A DNA stretch of 64,000 nucleotides from Inia geoffrensis (taxonomy: Eukaryota; Chordata; Mammalia; Artiodactyla; Iniidae), in NCBI GenBank assembly GCA_036417435.1, contig CM070899.1:173133494-173197493 (forward strand), written 5' to 3'. Both the position numbers and the translations under genes were made by a program. A model generated the notes under the pieces. The model worked only from the letters and a program-made list of their open reading frames with translations. It searched no databases and was not told the origin of the DNA. Below are positions 1 to 10,469 of this stretch, in pieces (position 1 is the stretch's first letter; each line of letters opens with the position of its first letter).

Positions 1-182
1 TAAATTTAAGAAAATTGAAATTGTATCAAGTATCTTACCAACCACAATGCTATGAGACTAGATATCAATTACAGGAAAAAATCTGTAAAAAATACAAACA
101 CATGGAGGCTAAACAATACACTACTTAATAACCAAGAGATCACTGAAGAAATCAAAGAAGCAATCAAAAAATACCTAGAAAC

Positions 183-400
183 GGGCTTCCCTGGTGGCGC
201 AGTGGTTGAGAGTCCGCCTGCCGATGCAGGGGACACGGGTTCGTGCCCCGGTCCGGGAAGATCCCACATGCCGCGGAGCGGCTGCGCCCGTGAGCCATGG
301 CCGCTGAGCCTGTGCGTCCGGAGCCTGTGCTCCGCAACGGGAGAGGCCACAACAGTGGGAGAGGCCACAACAGTGAGAGGCCTGCGTACCACAAAAAAAA
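183..400 (+). mobile_element. Short CHR-type tRNA-derived SINE nested in L1 copy A
   Basis: The head carries a pol III A box (tggcgcagtgg) and a B box (ggttcgtgccc), followed by a tRNA-unrelated body and an A tail. It is flanked by a 17-bp target-site duplication, aaaaaatacctagaaac, at 166-182 and 401-417. L1 copy B has the uninterrupted site near 43346-43366, which proves insertion after the L1. An internal 15-bp duplication (gtgggagaggccacaaca) is visible near 343-375. Pol III boxes look intact. Confidence 0.95.
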
Positions 401-3182
401 AAAAAATACCTAGAAACAAATGACAATGAAAACACGATGACCCAAAACTTACGGGATGCGGCAAAAGCAGCTCTAAGAAGGAAGTTTATAGCTATACAAG
501 CCTACCTTAAAAAACAAGAAACATCTCAAATAAACAACCTAACCTTGAACCTAAAACAATTAGAGAAAGAAGAACAAAGAAGCCCCAAAGTTAGCAGAAG
601 GAAAGAAGTCATAAAAATCAGATCAGAAATAAATGAAAAAGAAATGAAGGAAATGATAGGAAAGATCAATAAAACTAAAAGCTGGTTCTTTGAGAAGATA
701 AACAAATTGATACACCTTTAAAAAGACTTATCAAGAAAAAATGGGAGAAGACTCGAATCAATAGAATTAGAAATGAAAAAGGAGAAGTAACAACTGACAC
801 TGCAGAAATACAAAAGATCATGAGAGATAACTACAAGCAACTATATGCCAGTAAAATGGACAACCTGGAAGAAATGGACAAATTCTTAGAAATGCACAAC
901 CTTCCGAGATTGAACCAGGAAGAAATAGAAAATATGAACAGACCAACCACAAGCACTGGAATTGAAATTGTGATTCAAAATCTTCCAACAAACAAAATCC
1001 AAGGACCGGATGGCTTCACAGGCAAATTCTATCAAACATTTAGAGAACAGCTAACACCTATCCTTCTCAAACTCTTCCAAAATATAGCAGAGGAAGGAAC
1101 ACTCCCAAACCCATTCTACAAGGCCACCATCAGCCTGATACCAAAACCAGACAAAGATATCACAAAGAAAGAAAACTACAGGCTAATATCTCTGATGAAC
1201 ATAGACGCAAAAATCCTCAACAAAATACTAGCAAACAGAATCCAATAGCACATTAAAAGGATCATACACCATGATCAAATGGGGTTTATCCCAGGAATGC
1301 ACGGATTCTTCAATATACGCAAGTCAATCAACGTGATACACCATATTAACAAACTGAAGGAGAAAAACCATATGATCATCTCAATAGATGCAGAGAAAGC
1401 TTTTGACAAAATTCAACACCCATTTTTGATAAAAACCCTGCAGAAAGTAGGCATAGAGGGAACTTTCCTCAACATAATAAAGGCAGTATATGACAAACCC
1501 ACAGCCAACATCGTTCTCAATGGTGAAAAACTGAAACCATTTCCACTAAGATCAGGAACAAGACAAGGTTTCCCACTCTCACCACTCTTATTCAACATAG
1601 TTTTGGAAGTTTTAGCCACAGCAATCAGAGAAGAAAAAAATAAAAGGAATCCAAATCAGAAAAGAAGTAAAGCTGTCACTGTTTGCAGGTGACATGATAC
1701 TATACATAAAGAATCCTAAATATGCTACCAGAAAACTACTAGAGCTAATCAATGAATTTGGTAAAGTAGCAGGATACAAAATTGATGCACAGAAATCTCT
1801 TGCAGTCCTATACACTAATGATGAAAAATCTGAAAGTGAAATCAAGAAAACACTCCCATTTACCATTGCAACAAAAAGAATAAAATATCTAGGAATAAAC
1901 CTACCTAAGGAGACAAAAGACCTGTATGCAGAAAATTATAAGACTGATGAAAGAAATTAAAGATGATACAAATAAATGGAGAGATATACCGAGTTCTTGG
2001 ATTGGAAGAATCAACATTGTGAAAATGAATATACTACCCAAAGCAATCTACAGATTCAGTGCAATCCCTATCAAACTACCACTGGCATTTTTCACAGAAC
2101 TAGAACAAAAAATTCCACAATTTGTATGGAAGCACAAAAGACCCCAAATAGCAAAAGCAATCTTTAGAAAGAAAAACGGAGTGGGAGGAATGAGGCTCCC
2201 TGTCTTCAGACTATACTACAAAGCGACAGTAATCAAGACAGTATGGTACTGGCACAAAAACAGAAATATAGATCAATGGAACAGGATAGAAAGCCCAGAG
2301 GTAAACCCACGCACATATGGTCACGTTATCTTTGATAAAGGAGGCAAGAATATCCAATGGAGAAAAGACAGCCTCTTCAATAAGTGGTGCTGGGAAAACT
2401 GGACAGCTACAGGTAGAAAAATGAAATTAGAACACTTCCTAACACCATACACAAAAATAAACTCAAAATGGAATAAAGAACTAAATGTAAGGCCAGACAC
2501 TTTTGAACTCTTAGAGGAAAACACAGGCAGAACACTCTATGACATAAATCACAGCAAGATCCTTTTTGACCCACCTCCTAGAGCAATGGAAATAAAGCAA
2601 AAATAAACAAATGGGACCTAATGAAGCTTCAAAGTTTTTGCACAGCAAAGGAAACCATAAACAAGACCAAAAGACAACCCTCAGAATGGGAGAAAATATT
2701 TGCAAATGAAGCAACTGACAAAGGATTAATCTCCAAAATTTATAAGCAGCTCATGCAGCTCAATAACAAAAAAACAAACAACCCAATCCAAAAATGGGCA
2801 GAAGACCTAAACAGACATTTCTCCAAAGAAGATATACACACTGCCAACAAACACATGAAAGAATGCTCAACATCATTAATCATTAGAGAAATGCAAATCA
2901 AAACTACAATGAGGTATTACCTCACATCAGTCGGAATGGCCATCATCAGAAAATCTACAAACAACAAATGCTGGAGAGAGTGTGGAGAAATGGGAACCCT
3001 CTTGCAGTTTTGGTGGATATGTAAATTGATACAGCCACTATGGAGAACAGTATGAAGGTTCCTTAAAAAAGTACAAAGAGAACTACCATATGACCCAACA
3101 ATCCCACTACTGGGCATATACCCTGAGAAAACCATAATTCAAGAAGACACATGCACCCCATTTTTCATTGCAGCACTATTTA

Positions 3183-3408
3183 CTTTTTTTTCTTTTTAAT
3201 TATTATTTTCTTTTTGCTGTATGCGGGCCTCTCACTGTTGTGGCCTGTCCTGTTGCGGAGCACAGGCTCTGGACGTTCAGGCTCAGCGACCATGGCTCAC
3301 GGGCCCAGCTGCTCCGCGGCATGTGGGATGTTCCCGGACCGGGGCACAAACCCGTGTCTCCTGCATCAGCAGGTGGACTCTCAACCACTGCGCCACCAGG
3401 GAAGCCCT
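3183..3408 (-). mobile_element. Short CHR-type SINE, reverse, nested in L1 copy A
   Basis: This is the same short SINE family in reverse orientation: a T-rich tail at 3183-3215, then body and tRNA-like head ending at the complement of gggcttccctggtggcgcag near 3390-3408. The target-site duplication is gcagcactRttta at 3170-3182 and 3409-3421, with one mismatch. The homologous empty site lies in copy B near 46108-46122. The B box has one change (gggtttgtgcc). The interrupted tail suggests a moderately old insertion. Confidence 0.93.
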
Positions 3409-3889
3409 GCAGCACTGTTTACAATAGCCAAGTCATGGAAACAACCTAAATGCCCATCGACAGACGAATGGATGAAGAAGTTGTGGTACATATATACAAT
3501 GGAATATTACTCAGCTATAGTAAGGAATGAAATTGGGACATTTTAGAGGCATGGATGGATCTAGAGACTGCCATACACAGTGAAGTCAGTCAGAAAGAGA
3601 AAAACAACTACCATATATTAATTTATATATGTGGAACCTAGAAAAATGGTACAGATGAACTGGTTTGCAGGGCAGAAATAGAGGCATAGATGTAGAGAAC
3701 AAACATCTGGACACCAAGTGGGGAAAATGGTGGGGGTTGTGGTGGTGTGATGAACTGAGAGATTGGGATTGACGTGTATACACTAATATGTATAAAATGG
3801 ATAACTAATAAGAACCTGCTGTATAAAAAAATAAATAAAATTCAAAAAAAGTAAAAAGATACAGTGTGTTATAATTTACTTGATGATTC

Positions 3890-4850
3890 TGTTATTTGTA
3901 CATTTAGTTTATTTCTACTTGATCCTGTAACAATTTATGTATAATTAACATCTTGGTATATAAATCTTTGTCATCATCTGATTATTTCCTTAGAGTGATT
4001 CCTAGAATTGAAACTACGGGGTTGTTTATTTATTTAATGATTCCTTGAACAAACATTCTTTGAAAGCCAACTTTCTGCTACGAAACATTTTTAAGGCTTT
4101 TGATACATATTATAAAATTGCTATCCAGTGTGGTCATACCAATTTATTGGTGATTATGCCAAATAAACCTACTTCCTGTTATTTATGCCCTTGTCTAATT
4201 CCTTCCGTAATGAATAGGCTTGACCTGTGTAAATCAATATTTTATTATAGAAATTTTTTATGGCTGGTCATCAAAGACACTGTGGCATTTACTTTGCTCT
4301 CTCTTAAATCCCATGCTCTAGAGGAAGCCAGGTGCCATGTCATGAGAACACTTATGCAGCCCCAAAGAGTGGTACATGTAGCAAGGAACTAAGGCTTCCT
4401 GCCAAGAGCCAGCAAGGACCTGAGGCCTCCATCAACAGCCATAAGTGTGAGCCATCTTGCAAGCAGACCTTCCAGCCCTGTTTCAGCCTTTAGATGACTG
4501 CAGTCCTGGCCAACACTTCGATGGCCACTCATTAGAGCTCCTGAGCCAGGACCACCCAGCTAAGCTACTGCTGGATTCTTGACCCTCAGAAACCAAGTAA
4601 GATAATAAATATTTGTTATTTTAACTTGCTACATTTTGGAATAATTTGTTACACATCAATAGATAAATAATACCCACTCCTACCAGCAGTTGGGATAGAG
4701 TCCTTGCAGACATTGTCATTTGTAGGCTAATTTGGCAGATAAAAATCATCTTATTGTTTTATTTGCACATTTTAGTTAATAATTTTCTCATGTTTATTAA
4801 CCATTTTTTTCACTTCTAATTTATAATTATGTCCATCCATTTTGTTTTAA
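3890..4850 (-). mobile_element. Old L1 (L1M-type) 3' fragment, split by an MLT1 LTR
   Basis: Two blocks, about 3890-4165 and 4673-4850, read as the reverse complement of an old L1 3' region. Recognisable phrases include 'ttccttagagtgattcctagaattgaa' type text, 'aaggcttttgatacatatt' and 'cactcctaccagcagttgg'. The blocks are consecutive parts of one element, separated by the LTR at about 4170-4671. A short unrelated patch lies near 4030-4080. Subfamily is not assigned; divergence looks high. Confidence 0.6.
4170..4671 (+). mobile_element. MLT1-type ERVL-MaLR LTR
   Basis: The 3' half matches the well-known MLT1 ending: a block about 'gatgactgcagtcctggcc', then 'aaccaagtaagataataaat' with the polyadenylation signal AATAAA near 4603-4610, then a terminal segment ending '...caatagataaataata'. 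The 5' boundary is approximate. It is a solo LTR; no gag or pol remnant lies beside it. It was inserted into the old L1 on either side. Confidence 0.75.
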
Positions 4851-5079
4851 TCAGTGTTTCATTTCTTTCCTGGGATTTGAATTTCCATTAAGAACCAATA
4901 CAACAGCATAAAGATAACAATAAAAACCATAAAGAAGCCTCAGAAATGCATAATTCAAAGATTTTGTTAGATTAACTAAGGGTCTAGATTTGGACAAGGA
5001 TTAACTCTTATAGGTGCAGTTTGGTATTTCTCCTGGTACCTTCTTTGGTCATCAAAGCAACTGTGTACATTCCAAAAAT

Positions 5080-5630
5080 GCTATAATATCTCCAATCTAC
5101 ATGCTCTTCCTACAATGTGAATTTCACACTCCTTCCATTAATTGGTAGGGTCTATAAACTCCATCACCTTGAACCTGGGCAGACTTGGGTGTGTAAGTGA
5201 GGCTATGTAACTTTTGAGTTAGATCATAGAAAATGATGCTTTCTGGTTTTCTTTTGATGCTCACCCTTGGAACTTAGCTTCTCTGATGCAAGGAAGTCCA
5301 AACTAGTCCACTTGAGAGGACGCCAGGAAACACCACTCATAGGCTTTTCTGGCCAACAGCCCAGCTGAGATTCTAGCCAACAGCCACCATCAATTGCCAA
5401 ATATGTAAGTGGAGATGCCTCCAGATAATTCCAGCTCCCAGCCAAAGAGTCATCTCCAATCTTTGAATCTTCCCAGGTGTGCTGCAAACATTTTGGAGCA
5501 GAAACAATAAAGTCCACTCTGCCCTGTTCAAATTCCTGACTGACAGAAACTGTGAGCATCATACAATTATTTTATACCTCTAAGTTTTAAGTGCTTTTGT
5601 TATGCAGCAATAGTAACTGGCACAGCAACC
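5080..5630 (+). mobile_element. MLT1-type ERVL-MaLR LTR (second copy)
   Basis: It begins with text typical of MLT1 (tccaatctacatgctcttcc; ggtagggtctataaactcc) and ends with 'ctgacagaaactgtgagcat', 'taagttttaagtgc' and 'tatgcagcaatagtaactgg'. Sense orientation, about 550 bp, no internal retroviral sequence. An open frame of 112 codons on the opposite strand is a by-product and not a gene. Confidence 0.7.
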
Positions 5631-5789
5631 ATATAAAGAAAGGTAGGTGATTCAGATGGTTTTAATCCTCATTTTGGTGCTGAGGAAATACAAGCAAAGA
5701 CAGAGAAGGAAGTGATATTTTCAGGGTCTCCTAATAAGTTAGTGTCAGTACAATAGTGGATTATTTCCACCACTGGATGCTGTTTCAAA

Positions 5790-6110
5790 GTTATAACTAG
5801 TGGTAGAAATATAATGGAAACATTTCACACCCAGTCATTGACTCAGAACTATTTACTGAGTAGTACTTCTAGGTTCCAGGCACTAGATGAGGTTTTAGGG
5901 TTCAATGGTGAGCAAAAAGCAGGCATGGGCTCCACCTACATGATTACAGTCCAGCACAGGAGATATACATTCATCAAATAATCACACAAAACTTAACGAC
6001 TTGGCACATCAAATGAAGGAAATTGTAACAGTGCTCTGAGAGGAAGAATAAATTAATAAAGATCAGGAAATTTTGAAGAACTGGCATTTAACTGAAGATG
6101 GATGATTGTA
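5790..6110 (+). repeat. Very old interspersed repeat, family not resolved
   Basis: The segment contains the pattern 'gactcagaactatttactgagtagtac...ggttccaggcactagatgag' followed by 'gagcaaaaagcaggcatggg' and 'tacagtccagcacaggag'. That order (last-position motif, size motif, current-contents motif, border motif) is common in ancient mammalian LINE-derived repeats. I cannot assign the family by eye. Confidence 0.4.
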
Positions 6111-6176
6111 TTTAGCTGTACTTAGGTTTTCTTTTTCTCACATTATTTAGTTTTTTATTTGTTTCACTTTCCATTA

Positions 6177-6240
6177 AATTATATACTACTTTAGGCCAGA
6201 AAGTATATATACTAATTATATACTACTTTAGGCCAGAAAG
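6177..6240. repeat. Tandem duplication, 27-bp unit repeated at 37-bp spacing
   Basis: The unit aattatatactactttagg plus ccagaaag occurs at 6177-6203 and again at 6214-6240 with no mismatch. The 10-bp spacer (tatatatact) is itself TA-rich. No gene is affected. Confidence 0.9.
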
Positions 6241-6973
6241 GGCTGTAAAGAACAGATGTTCCGAGATGAACTCCACAGAGCATACTTATGCTCCTACTTA
6301 TGCTCAGGCTTCTGCAAATGACTTAATGGAACACAATGGATTTAAAAGTAATTTAACCTAAGTTTCCATTTCTGTAATTGTTTCACAATGCTGCTTTTAT
6401 GTCACTCACCGCCACTCACGGGTTTAGCTGAGGTCTCTGTATCACTTGCACAAAGCTGTTCTGATGAATATGAGAGTTTGGACCCTGATCTGCAGTGGAA
6501 GATTCAAGTGGCTGATGAGCCATGCATTTATTTGGCAAAATGATGGGTTTTGTTCACTAGTAACATCAGGGCCTCCTGTGCTATTAAGTATGCAGGGACA
6601 TTTAATGGTCATGAATTGGTAAACCAGGAATAGTTTATGAAGATTTTCAGAACTTAATTTGTTCTTACTTATAATGTAAGAATGGAAAGAAAGAGATGAG
6701 TAAGATCCAAAAATCCCAACATTCTCTAAAACTCATTTTATAACTTACAGCCTTATTAGGATTCTCAGTACTATATAGCGAAATTTCTATGAATGAGTTG
6801 TAACTTTAAAGGAAGACTCCCAGCCTTAGAGGGTCTTGTGGGACACAGGATGGATAGGCAAGGAGGTGGCAGTGGGAATGGAAGGGAACATGAGGCAAAA
6901 CCCCTGGGCTCTCCGGTTTAGCCAAACACTGATACTCCATCAGGGCTGTAAAGAACGGATGTTCCGAGATGAA
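6241..6973. repeat. Pair of 30-bp direct repeats 703 bp apart
   Basis: Copy 1 is 6241-6270 and copy 2 is 6944-6973. Both read ggctgtaaagaacRgatgtt then ccgagatgaa, with one mismatch. Both are preceded by a G and sit in otherwise unrelated sequence. The first copy directly abuts the 37-bp tandem duplication. The sequence between the copies was not recognised. Confidence 0.85.
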
Positions 6974-7555
6974 TATCACTCCAGAATTGCCTTCTGATTT
7001 ATAGTCTCCTTTCTTTTGGGAGACCTATCAATTGTGGTACTGTGCCTCTCCTAGACTTGCTGAAATACAATCCCTTTATCTTTTTGTCAAATGCTTTAGC
7101 TCTTGAAGGACTGAGCAGTAGTCGAGGTGGACAGAATAATGGCAGGAGATGTGATATAGTGGGTTTGGGGACCAAGAGATGCCCTGAAAGGATCTATCCT
7201 CTGGCATAGGTTCTGATTTGCACCAGGGACAAATGGATGGTGCAATAGTCTTTCTAATAGCTTGAGTTAAATTAAAGCTGTTTCTTGCATTTGAAGTTAA
7301 CTTATCTGCTCTGATCAGTTGTATGGCGGGAAAGAAGTACAGTCATATCTTGAGACTCAGAAAAGGTTACCTCAGATGTGAGACAAGATTATGAGCCTTT
7401 AGTCCATGGAGATGTCATCTGGGAAGTCATGGAGCCAAAAGTCTCATAAAAAGAGCATTTCACATTAGATACACTTACTGAAAGGGCTGATTTTTCTATA
7501 TTCAAGGAAACTAGTGAACCAACAAAGTTTGTTTTCAACCTGTTTAATCAGTCAA
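6274..7555. other. No gene seen; unrecognised sequence
   Basis: Mixed-composition DNA without a long reading frame. A few phrases near 7100-7330 look like an old LTR or MER element but could not be assigned. Confidence 0.5.
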
Positions 7556-7559
7556 TGAC

Positions 7560-7950
7560 AATTCTATAGGCATGGTAACAGCAAACAGACCTGGTTTACG
7601 TCTCTTTAGTCGACTAATAACAAACCATTTCAGTTAAACACACATCTAAAAGCCAGCCATGAATGACAGCTTCACATTTTGAAAATTGGACAATTGATGG
7701 TGCAGTCATTCTGATGATCATGTTTCTAAGAGGCTGATGTTAACCCAGTCTCATCTCTGTAACCAAAATAAAACATGTTCACATCAACTCATTTCTGCTA
7801 ACATAACCAACAAAGCTCTGAAATGAATGCTTCCTTAAAACCCTGCATAAAATCAGCAATTTATTTTGTCCAGTAAGACTGTGCTTGGTCAGCATAGCTC
7901 TCCCTTACTTAGCTAAACAATAAATTCAGTTTTTAGTTTCAGATACCAAG
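7560..7950 (+). mobile_element. Possible ERV1-type LTR, 3' part
   Basis: A TATA-like cataaaatcagc near 7847-7858 is followed by a conserved-looking block 'gcatagctctcccttactta' and the polyadenylation signal caataaattcagttttt near 7918-7935. This order is typical of ERV1 LTRs. Edges, target-site duplication and family were not found; it could be another old repeat. Confidence 0.35.
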
Positions 7951-8399
7951 ATGCTCTTCCTTTGATAGTTTCAAAAGCCGACATGGGATAGAGCATACCA
8001 TAGAGATCCAGAAAGGAGATGAATTGGGCTTTCTTGTGCTCCATCTTGGACGAGGGACCAGACCTCTGACGCATGGTTATTGAGAGGATCTAGGCTCTTC
8101 TGGACTATTTTCCAGGATGTTTGTAAACATAGTGAACATAGAGTAAACATAGTAGACATAGTGTCTTCTGGAATAAAAGGCAGGGTCGTTTGGTATGCTA
8201 GGAGGAAGGAGGCAGATCTTTAGAAGAGAGCAGATCAGGTAAGAAAACAAGGTGTTGAATTAATGGAGTAACAAGGGAGATAAAGGGGATGCCAACTGGG
8301 CTGATATCTTCCATTTGTCTCTCCAGAGCCCGTTCTACAGAGTGTTAGAATCTAGAAGCTGAACAGTTTGGACTATATCAATGAGTATTTTTACTTTCT

Positions 8400-8770
8400 G
8401 GCTTCTAATTAAGTTCAGACAATGATGTGCCCTGGCTGGACATCAGAGGAATGAAAGAGGATAAGCACAGGGTATTTATACCTCCTTCAGCCCCACTCCC
8501 CAACACCACTACCAGCTCCTTCTGTCAGGGATTGTCATGGTCTTACTGTGACCCAAGGCCATAGCTCTCGTTAGGTAGCCTTCTCCAAGTAGCTTCCTCT
8601 CTCCATTAACAATTTTCTACTCTTGTTCACCTTTTAAACCTAGGGGTAGTAACAGATTCTGCCCCCTCCCTCCGCATTATTGCATCTGTATCTTTATTAA
8701 CCTCTCTTCAAATTGCCCAATTTGAGTGTGTCATCCTAGTTCCTGACAAGACCTAATCAGTACACTATCG
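8400..8770 (+). mobile_element. Possible old LTR or LINE 3' end
   Basis: The block 'cctaggggtagtaacagatt' followed by 'aattgcccaatttgagtgtg' and 'gttcctgacaagacctaatc' is a familiar ending of an ancient mammalian repeat. Both ends are uncertain. Confidence 0.35.
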
Positions 8771-9658
8771 ATGCGATGATGCAAAGGCAGAAATGATAAG
8801 ATTCAGCAACTGACTATGTTGGAGCAGAGGAGGGGAAGAGGCAAAGTCTGTGTTGTTTAACTAGTAAATAGAGGCTATTACAGAGACCAGAAAACCAGGA
8901 GAAAGTTGAGAAGAAACTCTGGCAAATAAACTTTAAGGAAATTGTGTTTGAGGTGCAGGCAGTTAAAATATAAGATTGGTGCTCAGAGCAGAAAGCAGAA
9001 CTAGAGTTATAAATATGTTAATCTATATAAGGAGAATATAGAAGTCATGGGAATGATTGAAAACAACCAAGGAAGACTCTACAGTAATGCTACTAAGCTA
9101 GAACTCAGATAGCCCAAACATAAAGCACGGTCATAACCCAGCAGCATAAGGTATCATCAAGTCTAAGTCAAAGTAATTAAAATATTTACTTGTGTTACTC
9201 AAATGTTATTAAGGAGACAATAAGTAAATAGTAAATGCTTAAAATTTTTTTTTCATGGATTATTTCTCCACTGAAAATTTTTTTCCCCTTGGTTTTTTCC
9301 CCTTCTTTTCACCGGGTACATGCACATCATAAAACTTCCTTTCCTCCCATCCCATTTTCCTGATCTCTTTATCACAAAATTCTGAAAAGGGGGTTATAAA
9401 TGAAAGTAGTGAGAAGAGGTCAGATTTTAGAGATATTCAGAAGGTAGAGCCAATAGAGCATACTAACAAATGTGACTAAAGGTGTGAGAGAAATAGATGA
9501 CTTAGCAGCTTTGGACTAAGAAAACATTCATAAAAGAGAAAAATGTTAAAGAATCAGTGGAGGAACAGAAGAAAATATACATGCCACTTCCATTACAATT
9601 TTGACCAGCCCTGATAACTTCCTATTAACTGTAAACATATGTGGATGCATGTGTATAT

Positions 9659-9660
<2 letters not shown>
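8771..9660. other. No gene seen; AT-rich sequence
   Basis: No recognisable repeat or long reading frame. Low-complexity T-rich patches occur at 9243-9300. Confidence 0.5.

Positions 9661-9664
<4 letters not shown>

Positions 9665-9700
<36 letters not shown>
9665..9700. repeat. (GT)18 microsatellite
   Basis: Thirty-six uninterrupted bases of GT, preceded by imperfect GT/AT units from about 9639. A 63-codon frame running through it (Val-Cys repeats) is an artefact. Confidence 0.97.
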
Positions 9701-9702
<2 letters not shown>

Positions 9703-10465
9703 CTGGTGTTAAAGTAGGGGATGGATTGACATCTGTGACTGATACATTATCTATTGATAGGATGAAACTTAAAATAGCCCTGGAAGAGCCTCACTGGAAG
9801 TCAGTATTTTTATCAATCTGTATTCTATGAGAATTACTTCTCTAAGACCTTGAAAAGCCCTTACAAAATTGCATTTTTATATTTCTGTTCTGTTTTAGCA
9901 TTGGGTGTTTACAGTTCAATTTTTAAAGCTCTCAATGCATATTTATGTATTTTTATTTTATTTTTAGGTAAGTGTTCAATTGACATTCACCTGAACTGCT
10001 TCACAGAGGAAATCTCTAGGTGATGCTAAGCAAGAGTAATGATTCAGGACCCATTCAAGCCAGACTGCAGCAGGATGCTGGTAGAAGTCAGAATACAAAA
10101 TGATAAGAATGTGGAACTGAGATAGACTACAGACATGAAAGGATAGAAGCACTTAGTTTTGTGAATGCATAAACATTAGCTTTAGGACATAATAGCTGTC
10201 ATTTGCTGTTCCATAAACATCCCCATATTTATAGTTTTACATTAAATTCACCATCAAGAGTAAAAGTAAGACAGCCTCAAATTTACCTATGTTCACAGTT
10301 GTGTTAATTTTATAAACGTAGTCATATTTTTTGTGAAACCAAACAGTTTATCTTGTATTACAATCAGATATATAAATACTTCTTACATGTTTCTCATCTT
10401 TTTTTATCTTCACTTCCTTTGACCCCCAACACTTATGGGGTAAAGTTAAAAAAAAAAAGTTATAT
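9701..10465. other. No gene seen; unrecognised sequence
   Basis: AT-rich; no repeat family assigned and no reading frame above about 60 codons with any gene-like character. Confidence 0.5.
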
Positions 10466-10469
10466 AGAA

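Larger units (their letters stand above)
1..3546 (+). pseudogene. Broken L1 ORF2 (copy A): endonuclease end, reverse transcriptase, C-terminal region
   Basis: ORF2 normally nicks target DNA and reverse-transcribes the L1 RNA. Here it survives as open pieces at about 437-721, 820-1248, 1279-1692, 1694-1960, 1926-2606 and 2621-3055, separated by stops and frameshifts. The RT palm segment with [12 protein letters not shown] is intact near 1387-1422. The catalytic FADDM box reads FAGDM at about 1684-1698, so one active-site aspartate is lost. An in-frame stop replaces the second glutamine of the RIQQHIKR stretch near 1246. The C-terminal cysteine-rich segment has lost its His and one Cys (reads LLQFWWIC near 3000-3025). 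A SINE also interrupts the frame at 183. It cannot encode active protein. Confidence 0.93.
1..3850 (+). mobile_element. LINE-1 copy A, 3' two thirds (continues left of window)
   Basis: The window opens inside the ORF2 endonuclease region of an L1 in sense orientation. It runs through reverse transcriptase and the C-terminal region into a 3'UTR ending in an A-rich tail near 3830-3850. It aligns base by base with L1 copy B from about 43179 onward. Its 3'UTR differs from copy B: it ends with the motif aacctgctgtataaaaaaat rather than the ccaataaagatgtt end, so it belongs to another 3'-end subfamily. Two SINEs are nested inside, at 183-400 and 3183-3408. The left edge lies outside the window, so a left target-site duplication cannot be seen. 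Confidence 0.95.

Noticed and set aside
183..260. tRNA gene-like A and B boxes in SINE heads
   Set aside because: The heads do not fold into a full tRNA cloverleaf by eye and are followed by SINE body and A tail with target duplications.
9639..9830. 63-codon frame with Val-Cys repeats
   Set aside because: It is translation of the (GT)18 microsatellite.
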